From: Chimonanthus salicifolius
Lineage: Eukaryota; Streptophyta; Magnoliopsida; Laurales; Calycanthaceae
Direction of reading: 5' to 3'
Length of the DNA stretch: 64,000 bases
Assembly (NCBI GenBank): GCA_013350335.1
Contig: CM023536.1
Coordinates: forward strand, 9,010,207-9,074,206
The notes beneath the pieces are model-generated. The model made no database searches. It had not been told where the DNA came from and saw only the letters and a program-made list of their open reading frames with translations. Both the position numbers and the translations under genes were made by a program. Position 1 is the first letter of the stretch, and each line of letters begins with the position of its first letter. Positions 54,836-64,000 of the stretch are shown piece by piece.

Positions 54836-57800
54836 AGTTTTTGGGGCCGTTGCCGGGGAACTTAAAAAATCGCCATTGAATTATTTATTTTTGAAAATAA
54901 TGTTAATTTTAGAAATATGTATTTTTGGTAACTCTTTAAAATTAGAAGTTTCTATTTTCTTATTAGTTTTAATTTTAGAAGGTTACCTTATTTACAAGTT
55001 CTAAAAATAATAAAAATCAGGAGATTATCTAAACTTGGAATGTCTGCTAAATTTAGATTTTTTATTTATTTTTGGAGATATTTATTTTTAGAAACTTCCA
55101 AAAATATCTAATTTCTATTTTTAACATTTTAATATTTTTAGAATTTTAATCTAATTTAGTCATATTTTATTTTTAGAAAATATCTCTAAATTTGGAAGGT
55201 TCCAATTACAGTGTGTAAAAAGAAAAATAATAATAATGGAACAACTTTGAACTTACTTGAAAATCTGATTTCGATTAATTCGGTGGATATTAATTTAGAA
55301 ATTTTTATAGTCTTAATTTAACTTAGAGTTCTTAATTAGGTTCCAATTATTTAATTTCCTCCACTACTTATAACATTAGCAAAATTGCATTAGTTTAGAA
55401 ATCATTCATTTTTTTATGAGATTTAGAATCTACACCAAAGTTTGTGGTGTTTTATTCTGTAAGGATTTTAATCGCGCTGATGAGCACAGTAAAATGACTA
55501 TTTTACCCTTGATATTTAGATTAGTTAGCTCTTAAATTTTGTATATATTATATAATTAATGGGATTTTGGAATTTTGCGGGAAAAATGGAAATTTTAAAG
55601 AAAAGAAATTAAAATGGAAGAGAATTGATAGAAAATGTGCTTAATGCAAAAAGGCCCTTCAAACCTATCATAGGAGTCCAATCTCAATAGCTTTGGGCTT
55701 CAAAACTCATAAGTCCAAACTCATTTGATGCCCATTGAAAGGGTCCAGTCACTCAGCAGAGAAAATTAGCAAGAGATAAGCACAGTAGAGATGAAGAAAG
55801 TTAGCAGTGAGCAAATCTGAAGACAAGAAATCACCGCTTGAAGAAAAAATAAAATAGCAGCAGCCACATTTTCATGACTGTATTTCAGAAGGAAGCTTGT
55901 CGTAGACAGGTTACAAGTGTGTTGAAATCGTTTGATAAAGAATAAATGATATGAAGATGCAAAATCAGTTGTTGATCTGAGAAGTGAAAGAATGTCTGTG
56001 AATGGGGTTTCAGGATTTTGTTGGGGCATTACATGATTAGCAAAGACTGGTAAGATCCATGCTATAGTGATACGCCACCCTTCACTCATCACTTTTGATG
56101 ATGTTAGAGTGAACACCAACTCAAGTTTGGCATGAAATAAGAACCAAACAGCAACCCAATCAGATGGGGGCAACATTGTTCTTAATTGAATCACTATACA
56201 GAGTTGGTTTGCAAAGAGACCAATCAGCCAACAAGCATGATGAACAGCAGCAAAGATATACGTTAGAGTGAGTGGTTCTTTTCTTCTATCAGATATATGG
56301 ACAACATTCACTATTGTTGCTGAGGTGGCAGTAAAGATTTGTATCCAAGTTGCATTGATTAAGAACAATACACAGGTGTTGGCATCGGTGGTGGGCAACA
56401 CATCAAGCAGCCTCCACATGTTGAAGTAAAGCAAAAATATTTGTTAGCACACCCTAGGTACAATAGCATGGCAGCAACAGAGAAAAATAAGAAGAAGGAT
56501 CGAGTGATGCTGAATCAACCCGAGCATACAGAAGATGTAGCAGGTTCATACAATAGAGAAGGGGCATCTCTGTCCAGACAACAGCAGTACAAGCAGAGAA
56601 GGAAAAATTTGTTGAGATCGATGGATAGAGAGAGAAATCCATCATGTGAGATTGGAAAACAAAGGAATAGATTCAACAAAAACAAGATGGATTCTTGCTT
56701 GAAAACCTGCTATTACCCGTTAGTGGATCTTCACTTTCATGGAGAAAATAAAGATGGGTTCTTTGCTGATTGTGTTTCCCTTGTTGCAATATGAAACGTG
56801 GGCTAGAGAATGGAGAAATACAGAGACAAGAGCAGCCAACCCCACCTTCCTCTCTTGGTTCTCACCTATTTTGAGACAAACTGAAATCGACCATCCTTGT
56901 GTCTTTCCTATCCATGGAACATTCGATCCTAGCTTTTGAATCTACATCCTTTCCTCAAATAAACATGCTATCCTGTCCATACACATGCCCTTTCCCTCAA
57001 TAGCTACAATCGATCCTCACCATTGATTTACCTCCTCCAAATCCTATAAATTCAAGGTTCATCTATCATAGAATTCGAACCTTGGCCACAGATTTTTGGA
57101 GCATAGAAGAGAAATTGGAGAGAAAGAAGACAAAGACTTTGGAGAATTTTCTATTCAATTCTTGAGGTAGATAATTTAAATTCCCATTGTACTTTTCCTT
57201 ATAAATTCAAATTTCAAGTATTGTAATTTCAATTTCTTGTTTTTGAATAAAATAAAGGTGTGCTGAAATATTAGTCTATAGTTTTCCAATTATTTAATTC
57301 ATGTATTATGATGATTTGATTTTATTTTATTTCTTTTTTATAAAATACATGTTGGATTTAATTTTAGATTTTTCAAATTAGATGCACTGAAATATTTAGA
57401 TTAAATAGACTTCATTCTCCGGTCTAAGGCTCTTGTTTTCAAGAGTGCACTGAAATATTTATGTTTGCAGAGAAAGTTTAAATTCTATATAATCTAAGGT
57501 TTACTTTGAGAAATTCTTGATTATTGAATTCATGGATTTTATATTTGGAATTTTAATGGATGAAAATTTGAATAAAAGGTTAGTAATTTACGTGAACTCC
57601 ATAGGTTAGGCCTTTGTTTTATTTTTAAAATATGGAAAATAATGCCTCCTTGATTCTTTGAGCCAGTTTCACTATAAATATGTACAGAGGTAATTTAGGT
57701 GTCTTTAATTTAATTTTTGTTTATAAATTCAAAAACTCTTGAAAATTGAAGAAATAGGTTGGTAAATTAATTAATTGCATCTTAATTTATGTTTTCTAAG

Positions 57801-58450
57801 TTAAATTGAGATTGTTTATATTTTTTAGATTAAGTTCACCATCTTAATTTAAATTAGTTAAATTATTAGATTTTATATTTAAATCTAGAATATTTCTAAA
57901 TTAAAACTAAAATTCATAGATTAGATAAATAACTCCATATTTATGATTTTTCTCCATATTTCCTAAAGTTCTTAAAATACGTAATTCAATGGTGTATTTT
58001 CATAGATATATTTTCGTAAGTTCCGATGGGTTCAAGCTCGCACTTAATCTCTATACTATCTATTGGTTCGTGCGCTTGTGAGTTATAAATTTAAAATTTG
58101 TACAACACGCGCGCCCTAAAAATTTCATGCGGAATTAAGCACTACATGCCAAGGTAAGTGCCTAAGTCTCTTTTCTTTAAATTTTCAATTTTTCATGCAT
58201 TAATTTAGATTTTCTTAGGTTATCGTGCATTTATTTTGCATATAAACATTTAAAAAAAAAATTGCATGTTTAATTTGATTATGTCTATTAGGATATTAGT
58301 TTCATGAATTAGCTTAATTGTTTAATTATTGTTTGCATATTTGCTTTGAATCTTACATTGTTAGATTAGAATGCATTAAGAAGAACTTGAAAATCTAAAA
58401 ATATGAGTGAAAGTGGTTCATACATTGTAAGTTAAATCAATTTAGAACCA
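54836..58450 (+). mobile_element. Internal leader of the truncated Gypsy element, split by a solo LTR
   Basis: Non-coding leader from the primer site to 55487, interrupted by the solo LTR 55488-58107 and resuming at 58108 (gccctaaaaatttcatgcgg). A short open start follows near 58402 (ATGAGTGAAAGTGGTTC, soon stopped). Nothing of gag or pol is recognisable. The right limit is approximate. Confidence 0.65.
55488..58107 (+). mobile_element. Solo LTR nested in the Gypsy leader
   Basis: 2620 bp from TGATGAGCACAGTAAAATG to TTGTACAACA, flanked by a perfect 5-bp duplication cgcgc (55483-55487, 58108-58112). It has a TATA box (cctataaattcaagg near 57044). Its right third matches the other LTRs of the family. 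The U3 part is much longer and contains a 222-codon antisense open frame (55766-56434, minus) without a recognisable domain. Confidence 0.87.
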
Positions 58451-59344
58451 TTCTCTTTTGGGGTGTGATGTTCAAAGTTTTCAAAGTTTTGAGACCCTAT
58501 CGAAATTTCGACAGAATTACCCCTTAAAAATAGGACATTTTGACAAATATGTTTCAAAAAATGTATTTTTATTTTTATATTATATGTATTAAATAAAATT
58601 ATTAATTATTCTAAAATTGTTAATATGTCAAGTTACCCCTGCTTTCAATTACACCTACTCAAGGGTAACTTGGGGTAACCCCTGTAAAAATTTACCCCTC
58701 ATCCAGATGCATCAATTTGAATATCTATATAATATAAAAAATAAATTGCTAATTATTTGAAATCTATTATTTTTTCAATTATATAATATATAATTGAAAA
58801 ATAGAGGAAGGCACGAGGTAAATAGGGGTAAGGTTTCCTTAAAAAATAAAAAATAAATAAAAAACCACTATTATTATTTTAAATTTCAATAAATGAATAA
58901 AAAAATTCTACATATCTCTTCATAAAAAAATATAATTTGTTGTTTGGTGATATGAAATTTATCAAATTGAAATAATAGAGTGCTTTTAAAAAAAAAAAGC
59001 CAAGTACTCACCAAAATAAATAAAAAAATAAAATGTAAAAAAAAAAAACTCATGAAATAGCAAAACGGAGGGTAAGGAGGGGTATTCAAGAGTGAATACC
59101 CCAAGCCCCATGGGGGTATTCAAAATGGTGATGAGAGGGGTAAAAATTTGAATTTTTAACCTCACCCCCTTGTTACCAAACGAGGGTAACAAGGGGTAAC
59201 AGGGGGTTACCCCCTCTTACCCCCATCCAAACGCAGTGTCTATTTCAAATTTTGTAGAATAGGCATCTTTTAAAAGAATTGAGGAGTAAAATGGTAATTT
59301 CATACAAAAGAAAAGTCGGATGTTAAATGGCTAAAAAAGTACTC
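58451..59344. other. AT-rich stretch with GGGTAAC/GTTACCCC motifs
   Basis: Repeated ttacccctcatccagatgca and ttacccccatccaaacgcag-like ends (about 58694-58715 and 59207-59236), and caaggggtaacagggggtta near 59190, suggest one or more short inverted-repeat elements. I could not define limits or target duplications. No gene. Confidence 0.45.
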
Positions 59345-60112
59345 AAGATCTTCCAACCTGAGCAAGTTATTACCATGTCAAATTAGATAATGGAGATTTG
59401 ATTTGTTCTATCGTGAGAGACCCAAAAAGCAATCTATTAATAGAGAAAAAATGGTACAAAACAAGTAATGAATAAAATGAATAAAAAGGAAAAACAATAA
59501 TATTCACATAATGAAATGCACATAAGGAAATCCCTCTAATTAGCGATTCTAATTAGAGAGAAAGTTTAACGCTAATAAAAAGACTTTTGTGTTTAATGGA
59601 AAGTAGATTTAAATAGGCAAAGATTACGTTCGATATAAGTAAATCGATTGAATTAAGTTCAAATTGTTTTGACACATTTGTTTTAATATAAGCATATTTA
59701 AGCTATTAATTTACAGATAAGGTTTGAATTTGAAGAGGAAGATAAAACCACACACATTCGCAGGTCGTGGAGGCTCCTATGTTTATTTAGAAATTAGAAT
59801 TGTTGATAAATGATGTTTATCTTCACAGATTTGAGGTGATTCAAAGACACGAAGATAGAAGAGACCCATCACTCTTATATTTGGATTGTTGAATCTAGAT
59901 TGATAGGATGTGAAACTCGTTAATCAAAGGCTTTCTAAAAAGAAAGATTAAAAGCCTAAGCAATCAGATTTCGAGGGGTTGGCCTGACGGCCAAGAACCC
60001 GCTTTAGGAACTGTAGGTCTTAAGTTCTATTTACATTCAATTCTAAAAGACCACTCCTATTTACATTCAACTCTAAAGGACCACTTCTATTGAACTTATC
60101 TAATAGGTTTTA

Positions 60113-60281
60113 ATAAGTGGTATCAGTGCCAAGTCTCAAGATACCTCATGTGGGCTCAGGAGATTCCCAGACGAACGAGTCCCACGTCGGAAGTGTATAA
60201 GGAGATTTAGGGGTTTATAAAAGATTTTAATATTTTCACCTAACAAGCTAATATTTTAAGCTAGAAGCCCAGATCCTAACA
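60113..60281 (+). mobile_element. TRIM (family 1) remnant upstream of copy I
   Basis: Retains the primer site (tggtatcagtgcc from 60118), part of the internal region and one LTR ending cagatcctaaca (60281). A deletion joining taataggttt to the primer site removed the first LTR. It is the counterpart of 38743-39104. Confidence 0.75.
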
Positions 60282-60475
60282 CGTACTTGCTATATTACAA
60301 TCCATTTTTTTTTCGAATTGAAATGACATTACAGCTCAGATGTTGGTCTGTTGCTGCTCTACTTATTTCTCTTTGGACCAGTGTCAAATTAGTTGAACGT
60401 TTCTCTGCAAGATATATTTATAGAGGCTTTACTTTTAGAAATGGGTTATCTTCACATTAATTGAATGTTTATCTA

Positions 60476-60547
60476 CATGCAAATCTAAGGTTAAATTGCA
60501 TGTATATTTGCAGCAATAATTAGGGTTTGGAGTCCAATATAAGAAGG
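60476..60547 (+). promoter_or_regulatory. Promoter core of copy I
   Basis: RY-like inverted pair CATGCAAA (60476-60483) and TTGCATG (60496-60502). The TATA box has a substitution (ccaatataag instead of cctatataag, about 60534-60543). The 5' untranslated region lacks about 25 bases present in copy D. Confidence 0.6.
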
Positions 60548-60580
60548 TCTTGGATCATCTTCAATAATTATAAAGATAGA

Positions 60581-61819
60581 ATGGAGAGAAAAGGTCTTTT
60601 AGTTGCAAATTTGGTAGGTTTAATTTTGATGGCAATGGCGGTGGGCCAAATAAGGGCCTCACCCGACGGGCCTGACGGCTTTTTATGTACCGGCATATGT
60701 GACGCAAGCTGCAAGACAATATTGCCTTTGCCTTACAGTACTTGTAATAAGTTCTGTAAGTTGATTTGTCAAGGATTAGGCCACTCTCCACTAAAAGCCC
60801 ATTTAGAGTGCACATTTCGCTGCTCTTTAAAATCATGCATGCACCTTCGAGAAGGTAACAACCTAAACTTTCCTCTCTTTTTTTTTTTTTTATACCATGG
60901 GTATCCCACCCGACATTGATAAGGACCTAAACTTTTTCTTTTTTTGTTGAAGAGAATAAGTTATTTTCTTTAATATAAATAACTTAGTGGTATGGTCAAA
61001 ATACTATGTTAGTTGCTTACATCTTAATTTCTCTTTTTTCCATCATTCTAACATCATCAGTAACCAAAAATAGATTAATATTTTGCTAGATCAAAATTTA
61101 AAAAACATGAAAAAATGATTATATTAAGTTGTAATTTACTATACACATTTCATCCGATTACGTTAGATTAATGTTGTGACAATGCTTATACCTATCTTGA
61201 ACCTGCCCCATTTAAAGAGGTGTAGGAACCATATTCTAAACCCTTTGTTAAAAGGTTAGGATGATCTAAATACATTTGTAAATGGGTGGAGATCTCATTC
61301 ATCCATTTGTTTAATAATGAAAACAAGAATGATGTAAGGACTTGGGTTTCCAGCCCAAAAGACTAGCCTTTTATATAGAGTGACCCAAGTCCTTTATAAA
61401 CTTCTAGATCTCCCTCTACACTTTTAATGTGGGACTCGTTTGTAACAGCCCCAGCAATCCCCCTCGAAAAAGGCCCTCGGGCGAAGAGAGTGATACTGGT
61501 CATCCCGTTTGCTTGGGGGTCACCTGAACCCACATGACGAAACTTGAGACTTGGTTCTGATACCATTTTTGAAGACTTGGACTTCCAGCCCAAAAGACTA
61601 GCATCTTAGGTGAAGTGACCCAAGTCCTTTAAAAGTCTCTAGATCTCCTTGTACACTTTCAATGTGGGACTCGTTCGCATCAGTCCCTCATAGGCATGCA
61701 TATAATTCCCACTATCTTATGCTTATTCATTCAATTGATTTTTTTTCTTTTTCTTTTTTGCAGATGATGGAAACTTGATAAATTGCATGAAATCCTGCTA
61801 CAACTCCTGCAACAATTAA
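60581..61819 (+). CDS. Secreted 12-cysteine peptide, copy I (two exons)
   Basis: Exon 1 is 60581-60854 and exon 2 is 61764-61819 (phase 1), giving 109 residues. Exon 1 appears to encode the same residues as copy D. Exon 2 is shorter by one residue because the last Glu codon has become TAA. All twelve cysteines are kept in the pattern described for copy D. The intron carries a TRIM (61333-61690) shared with D. D and I are the closest functional pair in the window. The weakened TATA box may lower expression. Function is unknown beyond a likely exported disulfide-rich peptide. Confidence 0.85.
61333..61690 (-). mobile_element. TRIM (family 1) in the intron of copy I
   Basis: Counterpart of 40279-40632: two LTR-like repeats in reverse orientation (61333-61447 and about 61568-61690), with the complement of the primer site (tctgataccat near 61557) between them. 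Confidence 0.8.
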
Positions 61820-62243
61820 TAGCAGAATCCACTGCCTTAATAAAAATATGTTTATAGTAAATAAAACATGGGCATCAGACTCATGATCCAAGTCTTTATG
61901 TTCGTAACAAAAGGAAATGAGCATTACACACATGTTACAAGTTATGAAATGTGTGGCTCATAATTCAATAAACAGAGATTAATGCATGTGCTTTGGATTT
62001 TATTCATGTCTTCTGGTTTGATAAACATTGTCATAGAGTTTGTGGACTATATTTTGTAACAAAGTCACATCCGATTAGAAATTTAAAATAAGAAAGAACA
62101 TGGTCGAGAGAGGAGTTTCACATTACTATATCCTAGATATTACTGAACTATATTTTATTCTTGATATTAGTGGAATATAATTAAGTTATGCTTCGACTAC
62201 TTTGCTATTATTTTCAATATTGTTGGACTATTACGTATACTAG

Positions 62244-62640
62244 ATGAACTTTAATTTTAGAAATTGGTTGCCTTTTCATTTGTTGAATGTTTATCTACAT
62301 GCAAATATAAGGTTAAATTGCGTGTCAATTTGTAGAGCTGAAACTCAGGTCGGGCTCGGATGGCTTTTAATAAACTCAATCCAACTTTTGTCAAATTTAT
62401 TGCACCCGACTCAACCCGACGTGAATTGTTAATCCGAATGACTCAACTTGAGCATACTCAAATTTCTCGAGTCAACTAGAGTATTTTTTTTATAACTTGG
62501 TGCATTCGGGTTGAGTAGGGTTACTTCGGTTTAAGTCGGGTTGATTTTAAATTTCTCAACCAAACCGACCCAAATAAGGGCCTTCTCCAAAACATATCTA
62601 AGTAAGTAGCTTGCGATTTGTTCAATGGTTTAAATCAAAT
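62244..62640 (+). pseudogene. Heavily decayed relic unit downstream of copy I
   Basis: Counterpart of 41189-41575: promoter block with an RY-like pair, MITE remnant (from about 62334) and the last trace of relic exon 1 (cccaaataagggccttctcc near 62569). Confidence 0.6.
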
Positions 62641-64000
62641 TGATGGTTAAGTTGATCCAATGAAATCCAGTTTATTAGGACACATGACACACCATTCTTC
62701 CATCACTTTTCTATGTTAATGATGGATGCCCGAATTATCAAAGGGCTTTCTGTTATAGTTGGTGCATTTACCATAGCCATATCTTTAAAATTAGAACAAC
62801 TAACAGTTTTATACCATAAACTAGCTAGTGATTCTCCTATAATTAATCGAGATTATGTTCTAAGTTAATGGCATTCTGTCCATGTAACATAGACTTTAAA
62901 GAAATTATTAGCTCATCACCAATTGGAAATGACCAAACATGTAGAACAGAAAGGATGAAAAGTTCAATGAGTAAAAATTATTAGAAGATCATAGTGAAAA
63001 ATAATAAGAGATGCTTTCAATACTAACAATCTTGTAATTTTTTCTTTTATCAGTAAAACTTCTACATGTAAAATTGAAGTCCATTAATGAATTGTTTTGT
63101 CCAAATCAGTTAAATTGGAAGGTTGTTAATGTTAAAAATTATTTTTATTTATTAAAAGTTAAGTTTCATAGGAATAAATATAAAATATAAAAATGGTAGT
63201 ACAATAGAAATATTATGAAGGAAAATCATAATATCTTAGGTGCCCCTTATACTTGTCAGTGGACACCTTGATCTCTAAAAAAAAAAATAATAAATTCGAG
63301 GTGTTCATTGTCAATAGTGTGATTTTTCTTCATTGGGAAAGAGTCGTACTTAAGTTCACTACTGAATTTGAAGTTTCAATCTATTTCTTGGAGGATCTTG
63401 AAGAAGATTTCCGATCAAATTTCCATTATGGTCTTGAATTTGGAATAGTATCTAATTCTTTAAGTGTGTCTTCATATTTCTTGAGTTTAGATTAGCAACA
63501 ATCTTGACCCTAAAGTCAAAAGCTTTTGACTCTAACGTTCTTATGATTTGATTGGAAACTAAAGTTTTTAATTTAATCATTATTTTTATGACGAAGAAAT
63601 CTTAGATCTCCACCAATCCCTGAGTCTAAGGGTATTGTATAAAATTCTGTAATAAAATTATAATAATCAATATATGTTCATCATGTTGACCTAACAAGCT
63701 TCGTCCTTCGTGGTAGGTTGATCAAGCTTATTCTATTTAGAGGCAATTTCATATCTTTGGGGACACTCATGTTTATTAATTTTTTATGCATTGAAAGGTC
63801 TTTTTATTTAATGGAAAGTAGATTTAAATGGGTAAAGATTAGGTCTGATATAGGTAAATCGATTGATTAAGTTGAAATTGTTTTGACATGGGCATAGTTG
63901 ACCCATGTAATTGATAGATGAGTTTTGACTTTGAAGAGGAAGATAAAAGCAAACTGTAGAAAAGATAAAACCGAATATATTGTTGAATACCTAAACTATT
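62641..64000. other. Unit flank to the window edge
   Basis: Homologous to 41580-42790. No gene is seen. Copy G1 follows this kind of sequence in the D unit, so another peptide gene may lie just beyond the right edge. Confidence 0.55.

Larger units (their letters stand above)
59345..64000 (+). repeat. Segmental duplication carrying copy I (partner 37620-42770)
   Basis: In-order, same-strand match to the D unit, about 21.7 kb away. It runs to the right edge of the window, so the full size is not seen. Confidence 0.88.

Noticed and set aside
56441..56794. Open frame of 117 codons on the plus strand
   Set aside because: It lies in the U3 of a solo LTR with no domain, and adjacent LTR copies do not keep the frame.

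Overview
The window is nuclear DNA of a flowering plant. It is AT-rich and intron-bearing, has no bacterial-style operons, and is crowded with plant transposon types (Copia, Ty3/Gypsy with a tRNA-Asp primer site, TRIMs, a MULE, hAT MITEs, a LINE). A single-domain GNA-type mannose-binding lectin suggests a monocot or an early-diverging angiosperm, but the sequence alone does not settle the lineage.

The main content is a locally amplified family of small secreted cysteine-rich peptides. Each gene has two exons. Exon 1 (about 274-289 nt) encodes a signal peptide and three cysteine triads of the form C-x3-C-x3/4-C. A phase-1 intron of 0.35-1.4 kb follows. Exon 2 (about 60 nt) encodes a fourth triad and the stop, for a total of 12 cysteines. 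Eight copies are visible: A (exon 2 only, at the left edge), B (11868-12565), C (26017-26622, nonsense pseudogene), D (39532-40767), G1 (43312-45057), G2 (49208-50345, beheaded and frameshifted), H (51901-52174, minus strand, exon 1 only) and I (60581-61819). B, D, G1 and I look intact. Most promoters share a TATA box and an inverted pair of RY-like CATGCAA motifs. Downstream of most copies lies an older relic of a second exon 1, so the ancestral repeat unit apparently held two genes.

The array grew by segmental duplication: 1-2160 with 12467-14667; about 37620-42770 with 59345-64000; 43355-45600 with 49208-50990; and H as an inverted copy of the D region. Transposons then landed in the units, and the paralogous units often supply the empty site. 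These include a Copia element (16098-21326), a decayed Copia fragment split by a large Gypsy-type solo LTR (2161-6150), a MULE-like element holding a solo LTR (28592-32016), a 5'-truncated LINE (32519-33797), a family of TGATGAG...CACAACA LTRs (29266, 33829, 52940, 55488), two TRIM families, and two hAT-like MITE families, one extremely rich in the palindrome TATCGGCCGATA.

The only other convincing gene is the lectin on the minus strand (47170-47727). It has a duplicated promoter block and a truncated paralogue next to it. The remaining long gaps hold transposon debris, AT-rich tandem repeats or nothing recognisable.
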